Below are positions 53,625 to 63,413 of a DNA stretch of 64,000 bases, piece after piece. Source of the DNA: Bacteroidota bacterium (GTDB taxonomy: Bacteria; Bacteroidota; Bacteroidia; UKL13-3); NCBI GenBank assembly GCA_027484685.1, contig JAIXSO010000018.1:1-64000 (forward strand), in the 5' to 3' direction. The position numbers and the translations under genes are program-made. Under the pieces are notes generated by a model. That model saw only the letters and a program-made list of their open reading frames with translations, did not search any database and had not been told where the DNA came from. Position 1 is the first letter of the stretch. The number at the start of each line of letters is the position of its first letter.

Positions 53625-55010
53625 TTATTTTTTTGCTATTTGTGCCATTAATTCTGCTTCGCAAACTAACTTATCGCCAACAAATGCTGATGCTTTCATT
53701 ACGCAAACACCCCTTCTTACTGGAGCTATTAACTCTAATCTAAATAAAAGGGTATCGCCTGGAACCACCTTATCTTTAAATTTAGCATTGTCTATTTTCA
53801 TAAAGTAGGTATTGTAATTCTCAGGGTCTTCTACCTGCGAAAGTACCAATACACCACCTGCTTGTGCCATTGCCTCAATAATTAAAACACCTGGCATTAC
53901 AGGGTTTCCAGGGAAATGGCCCGGGAAAAACGGTTCATTAAAAGTTACATTTTTTACCGCTGTTAAATAACTTTTGCCCATTTCCAAAACTTTATCTACC
54001 AACAAAAATGGACTGCGATGAGGCAACATTCTTGCTATATCTTGTGTATTGTAAAGAGGTGGTTTGTTAGGATCGTATTTAGGAACATTTACTTGGCTAC
54101 GGGTTTTTTTAATCAATGCTTTAATTTTTTTACCAAAAGCAATATTAGCCGCATGGCCGGGACGGGCAGCCATAATTTGCGCTTTTATGGGTGTGCCAAT
54201 CAAAGCTAAATCGCCAACTAAATCTAGTAATTTATGACGTGCAGGTTCGTTATGAAAACGTAAATCTACATTGTTTAAAATACCTTCTTTTTTTACTTCA
54301 ACCTTTGGCTTGTTAAACATTTTAGCCAAATGATCTAGTTCATCATCTTTTATAATTCTATCTACAATTACAATGGCGTTATTTAAATCGCCACCACGAA
54401 TTAAGTTATTGTTATACAACATTTCTAACTCGTGTAAGAAGCAAAAAGTACGGCACGATGAAATTTCAGATTCAAACTCTTTTAAGCTGGTAATAGAAGC
54501 ATGTTGACTTCCTAAAACTGGCGAGTTATAATCAACCATTACAGTTAAACGGTAATCGTCTAAAGGCATGGCTATCATTTCTACTTGTCTATCTTCTTCG
54601 GTATAATAAATATTGGAAGGAAGTGTAAAGTATTCGCGTTCTGCTTCTTGTTCTAAAATTCCAGTTTCTTTTAAAGCTTTAATAAAAAACTGCGAACTTC
54701 CGTCCATAATTGGGGTTTCATCAGCGTTTATATGAATAAGGCAATTGTCTATTTCTAAACCTGCCAACGAAGCCATAACATGCTCAACGGTATTCACCTT
54801 GCCACCATTTTGCTCTAAAGTAGTTCCACGACTTAAGTCGGTAACATTATCTACATCGGCATCAATAATGGGTTTGTTGGGTAAATCTATGCGTTGAAAT
54901 TTTATTCCGTGGTTTTCGGGTGCTGGGTTAAAAGTCATGGTAACTTCTTGCCCTGTGTGTAAACCTACACCACTTAAACTCACTGCTTTTTTGATTGTTG
55001 TTTGTTTCAT
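53625..55010 (-). CDS. lpxC-fabZ: Bifunctional LpxC deacetylase / FabZ dehydratase
   Basis: 461 residues joining two enzymes, as in other Bacteroidota. LpxC half (about 1-300): zinc ligands in [16 protein letters not shown] and [20 protein letters not shown]. FabZ half (about 315-461): [13 protein letters not shown] and the active site [20 protein letters not shown]. It deacetylates UDP-3-O-acyl-GlcNAc and dehydrates 3-hydroxyacyl-ACP, coupling lipid A with fatty acid synthesis. Transcribed from a near-consensus promoter. Confidence 0.97.
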   Translation of the reverse strand: MKQTTIKKAVSLSGVGLHTGQEVTMTFNPAPENHGIKFQRIDLPNKPIIDADVDNVTDLSRGTTLEQNGGKVNTVEHVMASLAGLEIDNCLIHINADETPIMDGSSQFFIKALKETGILEQEAEREYFTLPSNIYYTEEDRQVEMIAMPLDDYRLTVMVDYNSPVLGSQHASITSLKEFESEISSCRTFCFLHELEMLYNNNLIRGGDLNNAIVIVDRIIKDDELDHLAKMFNKPKVEVKKEGILNNVDLRFHNEPARHKLLDLVGDLALIGTPIKAQIMAARPGHAANIAFGKKIKALIKKTRSQVNVPKYDPNKPPLYNTQDIARMLPHRSPFLLVDKVLEMGKSYLTAVKNVTFNEPFFPGHFPGNPVMPGVLIIEAMAQAGGVLVLSQVEDPENYNTYFMKIDNAKFKDKVVPGDTLLFRLELIAPVRRGVCVMKASAFVGDKLVCEAELMAQIAKK

Positions 55011-55064
55011 TTCTACTGATTTTCAGCTATAAAATTAAAGGCTTTGTTGTTTTTAAAACGGGTT

Positions 55065-55095
55065 CAAATATAGCAAATAGCCTTGTTTGGTCAAA
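55065..55095 (-). promoter_or_regulatory. Near-consensus promoter of lpxC-fabZ
   Basis: On the minus strand TTTG (55095-55092), exactly 19 bases, then TAtaTTTG (55072-55065). Start codon 55 bases downstream. One of the best promoter matches in the window. Confidence 0.75.
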
Positions 55096-55175
55096 TGTAA
55101 TTTTTAAGGCCTAATTTATGGGCTTTTGGTTAAAAATAATTGTTCTAGTTCAATGGTTCAAACTATTATTTTGGC

Positions 55176-55183
55176 TACTTTTG
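55176..55183 (+). promoter_or_regulatory. -7 box for the pirin gene
   Basis: TActTTTG, 43 bases before the ATG, in the divergent region with lpxC-fabZ. Confidence 0.5.
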
Positions 55184-55226
55184 AATAAACTTAATTCTTT
55201 ATTTTAGGTTTAATACTATATTACTT

Positions 55227-56366
55227 ATGAGCAATAAATTAGAACGTAGAAATTTTTTAGGCCGATTATCGTTGGCTTTTTCAGCTGCATTAGCCGCTCC
55301 AATCCATGGTTTTTCTAACTCTTTAAAACAAACTTATAATGCTTTGAACCCAAATCCTATTTTAAAAATTAAGCCTTTGGGTTTTCAGTGGGAAACAGCC
55401 GATCCTTTTCTGTTTTGTGTGCACCACGAAGATAAATTTCCGAAAGGAAACGAGTTAATGGGTCCTGATAAAACCCTTTTTCAAGGGCGCCACATGGGCG
55501 ATGATTTTATTATAAAAGATGGTTTTAGGATGTATCATGGTAAAACCGTTCCGGGCTTTCCTGGCCATCCGCATAGAGGTTTCGAAACCATTACTGTGGT
55601 GCGCAAAGGCATTGTTGACCATGCCGACTCCATGGGTGCAGCAGGCCGATATGGCGATGGCGATGTGCAATGGATGACGGCAGGAAAAGGTGTGCAACAC
55701 TCAGAAATGTTTCCATTGATAAAAAAAGACCAAGAAAACCCCATGGAACTTTTTCAAATTTGGCTGAATTTACCTGCAAAAAAGAAAATGGTAGAACCTC
55801 ATTTTAAAATGCTTTGGCGCGAAGCAATTCCTAATTATGTATATACCGATGGCAATAAAAAAACTACCAAAGTAGAAGTAATTGCAGGCAAAATTGGGAA
55901 ATACAAAGCCCCAATACCTCCGCCAAACTCGTGGGCGGCTAATCCTAAAAACGAAGTAGCCGTTTGGAATATAAAAATGCAAGCAGGTGCAGTGTTTACT
56001 TTGCCTAAAACTTCTGTGGGAATAAACCGAACCATTTATTTTTACGAAGGCACCACTTTAAAATTAGCTGAAACCAATATTAATCCATACAGTGCAGTAG
56101 AACTTTTACCAAATGTTGATGTAGCACTTTTTGCTGGCGATACCGAGGTAAGTATTTTGGTATTACAAGGTAAGCCAATTGGAGAGCAAGTAATGCAATA
56201 CGGGCCTTTTGTAATGAATACCAAAGAGGAAATAAACCAAGCTTTTGAAGATTACCACAAAACCCAATTTGGTGGCTGGCCTTGGCCTAAATACGACCAA
56301 GTTCATGACCGTACCAAAAGCCGTTTTGCCAAACATGCCGATGGGAAATTGGAGGTGAAAGGGTAG
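55227..56366 (+). CDS. Pirin family protein with Tat-like signal
   Basis: 379 residues. An N-terminal twin-arginine-like start (LERRNFLGRLSLAFSAALAA) suggests export; most pirins are cytoplasmic. The cupin core has HPHRGFETITVVRKGIVDHA and MTAGKGVQHSE, with the histidines and glutamate of the metal site. The C-terminal cupin-like half ends KSRFAKHADGKLEVKG. Some pirins are quercetinases; the substrate here is unknown. Confidence 0.88.
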   Translation: MSNKLERRNFLGRLSLAFSAALAAPIHGFSNSLKQTYNALNPNPILKIKPLGFQWETADPFLFCVHHEDKFPKGNELMGPDKTLFQGRHMGDDFIIKDGFRMYHGKTVPGFPGHPHRGFETITVVRKGIVDHADSMGAAGRYGDGDVQWMTAGKGVQHSEMFPLIKKDQENPMELFQIWLNLPAKKKMVEPHFKMLWREAIPNYVYTDGNKKTTKVEVIAGKIGKYKAPIPPPNSWAANPKNEVAVWNIKMQAGAVFTLPKTSVGINRTIYFYEGTTLKLAETNINPYSAVELLPNVDVALFAGDTEVSILVLQGKPIGEQVMQYGPFVMNTKEEINQAFEDYHKTQFGGWPWPKYDQVHDRTKSRFAKHADGKLEVKG

Positions 56367-56384
56367 ATTATTTGTTGATTAAAG

Positions 56385-57149
56385 CTATTCAACCACTATT
56401 TTAGTGTAATTAAATAACAAATGATAAATAGAAAATTCATCATTTGTGCCATGATTTCTTTTGTGCTTGGATAAATAACTTGCATCAAAATCAGGGTGTA
56501 TTTCATATGGAATTGGTATTAAAGTACTTATTGTTGTTATAGTACCAGCTTGATTTGTAAGCGCGTTTTTTATACCATTAGAAACTGAGGTATGCGTATA
56601 TTTGGGGTTAATAATGTATCCAATTTGACCTTCAAATGGTAATCTTGGTGTGTTGTAGTTTCTATTACACATTTTTTCGATATCAGAAACATATTGGCTA
56701 TATCCATTATCAATGACTTTACATTCAATAGCCATATGAATTTGCTGTTGCTCCACACTGCCCCAAATAGTTGACAGCACTGAATCATTTATTTTTATAT
56801 CAATATAATCATCTTTTCTTGTGCCGTTTTCGTTGTAAGTTTGCTTAGGTTCGTAATTAAAGTAAATAAAGGTTTTAGCACTGTTTACTCCCGTTATATT
56901 GCTATTAAAATAATCCTGAATGTTGTTCCATTTTGTCAAATAGGTATTAACAAACATTTCTGTTAAATATTCTTCAAGATTAATTCTAGTTTTTGCTTCA
57001 TTTAAGGATTCTGTTTTAGAATAAACCATACCTTCGTTAATCATTTGGTTATAGCAGGTAATTACATAACCCATAATATTTTGAACCCTGAATCTAGTTT
57101 CTTTTTCAAGAGAAGCAGATTTAAATTTTGAAGCATCTAACTTACTCAC
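56385..57149 (-). CDS. Probable restriction endonuclease partner of the methylase
   Basis: 254 residues starting at GTG 57149 (a TTG one codon earlier is possible). Near the middle DDYIDIKINDSVLSTIWG and IHMAIECKVIDNGYSQYVSD fit a PD-(D/E)XK nuclease core (D ... ExK). The start overlaps the last eight bases of the methylase gene, so both are made together. I recognise no specific family; the nuclease call is inference from motif and context. Confidence 0.6.
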   Translation of the reverse strand: MSKLDASKFKSASLEKETRFRVQNIMGYVITCYNQMINEGMVYSKTESLNEAKTRINLEEYLTEMFVNTYLTKWNNIQDYFNSNITGVNSAKTFIYFNYEPKQTYNENGTRKDDYIDIKINDSVLSTIWGSVEQQQIHMAIECKVIDNGYSQYVSDIEKMCNRNYNTPRLPFEGQIGYIINPKYTHTSVSNGIKNALTNQAGTITTISTLIPIPYEIHPDFDASYLSKHKRNHGTNDEFSIYHLLFNYTKIVVE

Positions 57150-60100
57150 CAAAACTCCTTCCTTTTATTCTTCCAATTTCAGCACCTAATATAGCCTCCC
57201 TTATTTCAGCTACATCGTACCAAGCCATTGCCCTATGCCAACATTTATATTCGTTAGGTTTAATAATATAAAACGAGTTTTCTTCAAAACCTTTTATGTC
57301 TTTTTGAATAAATAAATTATGGTCATTAGTTGCATCATTAGTAATTTGGGAAATAGATAATTTTTTTGAAAGCATCTGTAAAACACTCTTTTCATCATTA
57401 TCTTTTGTATCTCGATTTATTTTCCATGAACTAGTTTTTGTATCATCAAATTTAAAGTTTAAAGCAGTAAAATGGTTTAGCTCATATATATCTACTTCAA
57501 TGGCTTCATCGCCATAAACGGCTTGTAATTGCTCTTTAAATACTTCAATATATTTATCTATTACGTAACTTTTTTCTCTTTTGGAATCTTCTGTAGTACT
57601 GAATTCAGAAACCTTATCTTGACTCTCTTTCTTATCTTGAAACTGATAGCGTGATACATTTAAAACATAATCAATCAAATCTCTTTCATGAGCTTTAATT
57701 TCATATATTTCGTAAACAATTTCATTTATTTTATCTAATACATTTTTATCTGGCTCGCCATTATAAACAGATTCAGGATAGGTATTGTAAAAATCTTTAT
57801 AAGGTTGAAGTAGTTTATTTACAAGCGAAACTAACGAGTCTCTTTGTGATTCAGTTGGTTCTTTGTAAGGGAATGATAGATATTCTGTTTTATTTATTTC
57901 AGGGTAATAAATTCCCCAATTTGAAGTAGATAGATATTGGTAATAAGTAAATAGATTTGAGACTAGAATTGAGTAAATTTCGTAAAGTAAAAAACCATTT
58001 TCATTGAATGGTATGCCATAGGCACTATTCTTAAATACTACATCACTTTGACAAATTGAAATGCTTATAAATGTTTCTTTTTTAGGTCTTCTAGTAAATA
58101 ATATTTTATAACCACAAAATAAATCCTTATTTCTTCCTGCTTCTAAATAAACATCTTCTTTTTTTAGTTTTACATTATTTGGTGCTATGAAAGTGAAATA
58201 CTCCTTAATATTTTCAGTTTCAATAACAGGTAATCCAATTAAATCTTCAAAATACTTTTTCGGTGTTCCTTTATGAATACCGTTTTTTGCTTGAATCAAT
58301 TTGGCATTTTTCAGAAAAGATTCAATACTAATATTAGATTTTTGTATCTTTTTAAGTAATAAATAGTCTAATGTGTTGCCATATAAAGCGACCTTGAACA
58401 TCCAACTATTTTCAATAAAATGCTTTTGAGAAATTTCTTTATAATCAAATTTCTCAATTACTAAGTTTTTAAAGTTTTTATTGAAAAACTTATTTTGTTT
58501 AATTGAAATATGTGTAACTATATTTTCTTTGCTCGGCTTATTTTCAATATTGGCTTTTTCAAAAAACAAAATCATTGCTGGATTACTGGCATTTTCGAAA
58601 ACTAAATGTCTAACAGGTGATAAATCTAAACATTGATTCATCTTGTAATTTCTCAAAAATAACTCTTTAAACTCTACAGCATTATTGTTATAAATTGCTT
58701 TACTTGTTACAATTAAAGCTATCTGGGTATTTCTATTAGCAAAATCATTTACTCTAATTAAATAAGATTGAGCAATTTGATTATCGCTAACAATATTTCT
58801 GTTTTTACTTTTTACTAACCAGTCTATATGTTCAGTATCAGTATTGTTTTTCCAAGGAGGGTTTCCTAAAATAAATTGAATATCTTTATTCTTTATTTCA
58901 TTGAGAATATTCTCTTTTTGTAAATCAAAAAAGTTTACATGATGAAAGTTCTTACCCTTTAAAGTTGGAAATAAATAAACATCAATATCAGCAGGAGCTT
59001 GGTAATCTAACAAAGCAACATAAACAGAAAAGCAGGCAACGTCTATCGCTTCATTATTTATATCAATTCCAAAAAGATTATTTTCTGCAATTTGCTTGAT
59101 TACTTCACCATATTGTGTTGTGTTGAAATCATCTTTATTAACTTTATCAGCCATTCTTCTAAATGACTGAACTATAAAAATGCCTGATCCCATTGCGGGG
59201 TCAAAAACTGGGCATTCCAGAGAAGTTCTATTTTTCTCAAAGTACTTATCTACAGTTTGAGTTAAAATGTAATCGACTAAAAATGGAGGAGTATAAACGG
59301 CAGAAGTAGCTTCTTTTGTAGTTGGATCTAAAATAGATTCATAAATGCCGCTAATTAACTCAACTGGGATAATCCCAAAGTCAAAAACATTATAACAAAA
59401 CTCTATATCATTAATAAATAAGTGAGTTGTATTATCTGTATTAAATAAGTCAGCTAATTTAGATGCTTGTTCAGGAAATAATTCAATATTTAACTCTTTG
59501 AATAAAACTCCATTAAACCTTGTATCTAAGTATTCAAAAAACTTTACAAGTCGCTTAGGTTCTTTTATTAAATTACTCAGCGATTTTCTTCTTGTAAGTA
59601 CATTATTTTCGTGCCCTTCAATAAATGTATTATCAATTTTTATCTTTCTGTCAATTAAGTAGCGAATAAAAATTAATCTAAGTACTAATAGTTTTGCTTC
59701 TTTTTCTGGTAAATTTAATTCAACTAATATTTTAATGGTTTGCTTTATATTTTCAAATAAGCGTTGGTTTACTCTTTTCTTTTTTAGAGTTGCCTTATAT
59801 TTATCTTGAAACCAATCAAACATATCCCCACTTTGCAAATTCCAAAAGTTGCAATTTTTTACAGCTTCTTTCTCATCTATTTTAGCTAATGCTCCATCTT
59901 TTTCAAGCTGAAAAGCGTTAAATGCTTCAATTGAATTATTTTGAATAATAAAAATTACTGGAGCTTGGTCAAACGACCAAACTTGTTTATGAATCTCTCT
60001 CGTTCTGGTTGTGTCTGTATTTTCTGTTAAATCAAAAAACAAGATATAAGGCTGCTTATTAAATATATAGAAAGCAGTTGGTTTTATTATTTGTAGCTTA

Positions 60101-60213
60101 TTTTGGGTTTCTTTTGATACAATAGATTTCCAATTGTCTTCTTTAAAATAGAAAACAGCATTATTTTCAGTTAATTGTAAATCTGAAAGTAATTTGGTTA
60201 AATCTTTTGACAT
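57142..60213 (-). CDS. Type IIG-like (Eco57I-type) DNA methylase, class I
   Basis: 1023 residues from the ATG at 60213. SAM-binding motif I VFDPAMGSGIFIVQSFRRMA (about residues 340-360) and catalytic NPPWKN (motif IV), typical of N6-adenine methylases. The N-terminal 300 residues and the C-terminal target-recognition half (YLSFPYKEPTESQRDSLVSL) are those of long restriction-modification enzymes. It probably protects host DNA while its partner cuts unmodified DNA. A terminator of the AAAGCGACC family lies upstream. Confidence 0.85.
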   Translation of the reverse strand: MSKDLTKLLSDLQLTENNAVFYFKEDNWKSIVSKETQNKLQIIKPTAFYIFNKQPYILFFDLTENTDTTRTREIHKQVWSFDQAPVIFIIQNNSIEAFNAFQLEKDGALAKIDEKEAVKNCNFWNLQSGDMFDWFQDKYKATLKKKRVNQRLFENIKQTIKILVELNLPEKEAKLLVLRLIFIRYLIDRKIKIDNTFIEGHENNVLTRRKSLSNLIKEPKRLVKFFEYLDTRFNGVLFKELNIELFPEQASKLADLFNTDNTTHLFINDIEFCYNVFDFGIIPVELISGIYESILDPTTKEATSAVYTPPFLVDYILTQTVDKYFEKNRTSLECPVFDPAMGSGIFIVQSFRRMADKVNKDDFNTTQYGEVIKQIAENNLFGIDINNEAIDVACFSVYVALLDYQAPADIDVYLFPTLKGKNFHHVNFFDLQKENILNEIKNKDIQFILGNPPWKNNTDTEHIDWLVKSKNRNIVSDNQIAQSYLIRVNDFANRNTQIALIVTSKAIYNNNAVEFKELFLRNYKMNQCLDLSPVRHLVFENASNPAMILFFEKANIENKPSKENIVTHISIKQNKFFNKNFKNLVIEKFDYKEISQKHFIENSWMFKVALYGNTLDYLLLKKIQKSNISIESFLKNAKLIQAKNGIHKGTPKKYFEDLIGLPVIETENIKEYFTFIAPNNVKLKKEDVYLEAGRNKDLFCGYKILFTRRPKKETFISISICQSDVVFKNSAYGIPFNENGFLLYEIYSILVSNLFTYYQYLSTSNWGIYYPEINKTEYLSFPYKEPTESQRDSLVSLVNKLLQPYKDFYNTYPESVYNGEPDKNVLDKINEIVYEIYEIKAHERDLIDYVLNVSRYQFQDKKESQDKVSEFSTTEDSKREKSYVIDKYIEVFKEQLQAVYGDEAIEVDIYELNHFTALNFKFDDTKTSSWKINRDTKDNDEKSVLQMLSKKLSISQITNDATNDHNLFIQKDIKGFEENSFYIIKPNEYKCWHRAMAWYDVAEIREAILGAEIGRIKGRSFGE

Positions 60214-60309
60214 CGGTTTTTGCTCCAAATTTAAATAAAGATACCTAAAGAAATAAACAAACTATAAAGGTTTTTATAGATTATAGACTTTTTAAAGCTC
60301 AATAACCAT

Positions 60310-60341
60310 AAAAAAAGCGACCTTTCTCGAGTCGCTTTTTT
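60310..60341. terminator. Terminator, AAAGCGACCC family, copy 4
   Basis: AAAAAAGCGAC / GTCGCTTTTTT with loop CTTTCTCGA. It lies between the T9SS gene upstream and the restriction genes downstream on the minus strand. Confidence 0.75.
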
Positions 60342-60412
60342 GTTATTTATTTCTATGGGCTCAACGGCCGTAACATTTACTCCGCAATCCAAACTCCTCA
60401 ATTCGCAATTTC

Positions 60413-62275
60413 CTAATGAGTCACCATTATTTTTTTACTATGAACTACCGTTTCGCCATCTTTAATTATTAATTGGTAATAACCATTTTGAAGGTTAGCT
60501 GCATTAAATATAAATCGGTTTAAACCTGCTTTGGCTCTATCGGTCAATAATAACGTTTCTTTGCCTTGCATATCTATCAACACAAAGTTAAGTACCGTTT
60601 TTTGCTCCAAGTTAAAGTCAATATTGATGTATTCTTTAGCCGGAATTGGGTAAATGCTTACATTGGTAATAGGTTCGTTATTCATGTCTTTGGTATTTAG
60701 TTTGGCATCAGCATTTTTACTAATTCCAACCCATGTGCGGTTATCGTTATTTAAACCATAACTGCCATTAAAAAATACTTTTCCTGGTTCGTTATACTTG
60801 CGCTGAATACCAGTGTAATCGCCCCAACGTTCTACCGAATCGCCAATTAAAATAATATTGCTTTCGCCTGCCTTCATAATAGCAGGAATTGATGGATTTA
60901 AATTTCTATCAACATACACCAAACTGGTACCCGGAAAAGTGCGTGGCGAAACATGGCTACATGTAATCATGGCGCTGTTATCGCCTAATCCATTGCCACA
61001 ATAAGCTATACTTGGGTAACCAAAATCCATGGTATCTGAACTAATTATTTGCAATTTGGCACTCAAGGCATTTGGTCCCCAATAATTTTCAATGGTAATT
61101 AAATAAAAACCAGCCGCATTGTAACGTGCATCTACCGAGTTGCCTACCAAATAAAATATACCATTTTCGTACATGGCACTGAGCACGCGTGCATCGTTGG
61201 TTTGAAGTTTTTTGCCATTTGGTTGGAAAGCATTTGGCTGTAAGCCATAATGGTTATCGGCTACTACCAATTTGGTTTTTAACTCGGCCTTGCCTGATTT
61301 AATGGTATTGGTAATTTCGTGTACAAAAACGGTATCGTTCCAAAGTTGGTCGGGTCTTACCGAAAATAAATACATGTTTGGTCCGTATAATTTGCTTCCA
61401 CCTTTTGCAGGGCAAACACTCCAAATAGGTTTATCATTATATTTTATATCAAAATACACTTTTTGGTTAAGCGAATCACCTTTAAAACCATTGTCTTTAT
61501 CCATTTGCCAAACATAACTTTCAATAAAACCATTTTTCCAGTAAGTATTGTCTTTAAGCCTGTTAATGGTTAAAAAAAGTTCGTTTTTAGTAATGGCTAT
61601 AATGGGGTAATCGCTCCAGCTGCTATCGCCAGTAATATTACCCGGAATGGTATAAAAATTCCAATTTTGTGAAGGGTCGTTGGTTTGGCTAAAACCTACT
61701 ATGATGCGTGTATCTTTACTGGTGCTACCTTGCATAAATACTAAAATAAAACGGTCAGCTTCTGGGTCGTAAATTACACGTGGGTCGTAAGTACGGTTAA
61801 GGTTACTTACGCCTTTGGCAATAGATGATAATGTTCTTGATGATAAAACCCTACCTGTATCATTAATTACATTTAAGTTGGTATTTACCACACTGCAAAT
61901 AATACCAGAATTACTCACAGCCAAATCATTGTCGTTAGGCGTTCCTTGGGTAATATTAGCCCTAAAACCTTTTAATTGAGTAGGTGGAGTAACAGCAGTT
62001 TTACTTAAAGTTTGAGCCGAAGTACCATTGTATTTTAAAATATTTTCCCAATGTTTTTCATCTAAAGCTTGTTTGTTTAGGTTAAACTCTGTGGCAGGTT
62101 TTGGCGCAGCCGATTTTAGCAGAATTAACTTTGGGTCAAAGTCTTCATCGTTTACACTCATGTTAACCACTTTGGCTAAAGGTGCTTTAATGCTTTTGGT
62201 ATTATAGGTAAGTTGTGCAAACGTGTTTATATATGCTATTGATAAACAAGCCATAGCAAAAATTTTGTTTTTCAT
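60413..62275 (-). CDS. Large secreted protein with T9SS sorting domain
   Basis: 620 residues. Signal MKNKIFAMACLSIAYINTFA. The body has beta-propeller-like blocks (YDPRVIYDPEADRFILVFMQ, WSDYPIIAITKNELFLTINR), and the last 85 residues form a type A sorting signal (VSIYPIPAKEYINIDFNLEQ, LQNGYYQLIIKDGETVVHSK). It is exported by the type IX system. The biological role is unknown. Confidence 0.8.
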   Translation of the reverse strand: MKNKIFAMACLSIAYINTFAQLTYNTKSIKAPLAKVVNMSVNDEDFDPKLILLKSAAPKPATEFNLNKQALDEKHWENILKYNGTSAQTLSKTAVTPPTQLKGFRANITQGTPNDNDLAVSNSGIICSVVNTNLNVINDTGRVLSSRTLSSIAKGVSNLNRTYDPRVIYDPEADRFILVFMQGSTSKDTRIIVGFSQTNDPSQNWNFYTIPGNITGDSSWSDYPIIAITKNELFLTINRLKDNTYWKNGFIESYVWQMDKDNGFKGDSLNQKVYFDIKYNDKPIWSVCPAKGGSKLYGPNMYLFSVRPDQLWNDTVFVHEITNTIKSGKAELKTKLVVADNHYGLQPNAFQPNGKKLQTNDARVLSAMYENGIFYLVGNSVDARYNAAGFYLITIENYWGPNALSAKLQIISSDTMDFGYPSIAYCGNGLGDNSAMITCSHVSPRTFPGTSLVYVDRNLNPSIPAIMKAGESNIILIGDSVERWGDYTGIQRKYNEPGKVFFNGSYGLNNDNRTWVGISKNADAKLNTKDMNNEPITNVSIYPIPAKEYINIDFNLEQKTVLNFVLIDMQGKETLLLTDRAKAGLNRFIFNAANLQNGYYQLIIKDGETVVHSKKIMVTH

Positions 62276-62287
62276 GATAGTAAAAAA

Positions 62288-62692
62288 TTATTTGGCAAGT
62301 AACAAAATATAATCAAATTCTTCTTTTTTTAATTCCATAACCGAAAGTCGGCCTTGGCGCACTAAGCCAATGTCTTTTAGGTTTTCATCGGCTTTTATTT
62401 GCTCCAATGTAACAGTTTTTTTCAGTTTTTTAAATGGAGCTAAATCTACCACTACCCAGTTTTTATCTTCTGTAGTTGGGTCTTGGTAATGTTCTTTAAC
62501 CACTTTGGCTATTCCTACTATTTCTTTACCCTCGTTGCTATGGTACCAAAGTACCAAATCGCCTTTTTTCATTTCGCGTAAATTATTGCGCGCTTGGTAA
62601 TTACGCACTCCATCCCAAAATGTTTTTCCGTCTTTTTCAAACTGATCCCAACTGTATTTAAAGGGTTCCGATTTTACTAACCAATGTCTCAT
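62288..62692 (-). CDS. EVE domain protein
   Basis: 134 residues, the whole protein being one EVE (PUA-like) domain: MRHWLVKSEPFKYSWDQFEK, then FWDGVRNYQARNNLREMKKG, VLWYHSNEGKEIVGIAKVVK and VELKK-type end. EVE domains bind modified bases in DNA or RNA. It is 12 bases downstream of a lipoprotein gene, in the same direction. Confidence 0.92.
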   Translation of the reverse strand: MRHWLVKSEPFKYSWDQFEKDGKTFWDGVRNYQARNNLREMKKGDLVLWYHSNEGKEIVGIAKVVKEHYQDPTTEDKNWVVVDLAPFKKLKKTVTLEQIKADENLKDIGLVRQGRLSVMELKKEEFDYILLLAK

Positions 62693-62715
62693 TGTATAAA
62701 TTATAGCTGTATTTT

Positions 62716-63399
62716 TTAATTAAAGTGATAGTACTCAAGCACCTTATTTTGCTTTTTATCAAAAGCAATTTCGGTTTGGCTACCTTTGCTTTTGCTGTAT
62801 ACAAAACCAACACTTGAAGGGTCGGCCGCTATGGCTTCCCAATGGTGTTTTTTTGAAAATTCGGCTTCATATTCTCTTTCAGCATGAATAGCAGGCGTTA
62901 AAAAGTTTTCGTGTTTAAAAAAGTTGTCAACCCAAGCGCGCATGTAATCGTCTTTTTGAATAAAAGTAGCATACTCACCTCCACCATCAAATACACGTTC
63001 TAATACTTTCATTAAAGGAAATTGATCATGGAAAATACGTTCACCTTGGCTGTTGGTGATGGTAAAATCAATGGTGGCATAATGAATTTTTTTACCCTTA
63101 ACGGTTATTTTAAATTCATCGGCTGTTTCGTCATTACTAAATTTGTGTTTAGTGCTGTTTTCTAAAAAATAATCCTTTCGGTACACGTTGGTATCAATGT
63201 CGGCTGTGTATTTTAAGTTTTTAAAATCTTCTCCTTCGTAATCATCTTTATGACTGCGTTTGTTTTCAACTGTTCGTTTAGAGCCAGTTGATGTTTCGCT
63301 CCAATTGCTTTCTCCATATCGATCTACATCTACACTATCGTTATTGCAGGAAAAAAATGTTAAAAAAGCTAATGATAAATAAGCAAATCTAAGTTTCAT
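62716..63399 (-). CDS. Lipoprotein, unknown function
   Basis: 227 residues. Signal LRFAYLSLAFLTFFSC, then NNDSVDVDRYG. Acidic, charged mature part with VKGKKIHYATIDFTITNSQG and FVYSKSKGSQTEIAFDKKQN. Not recognised. It sits 14 bases downstream of the S41 peptidase gene and may share its transcript with the EVE gene. Confidence 0.6.
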   Translation of the reverse strand: MKLRFAYLSLAFLTFFSCNNDSVDVDRYGESNWSETSTGSKRTVENKRSHKDDYEGEDFKNLKYTADIDTNVYRKDYFLENSTKHKFSNDETADEFKITVKGKKIHYATIDFTITNSQGERIFHDQFPLMKVLERVFDGGGEYATFIQKDDYMRAWVDNFFKHENFLTPAIHAEREYEAEFSKKHHWEAIAADPSSVGFVYSKSKGSQTEIAFDKKQNKVLEYYHFN

Positions 63400-63413
63400 G
63401 TTTTATTGACTAG

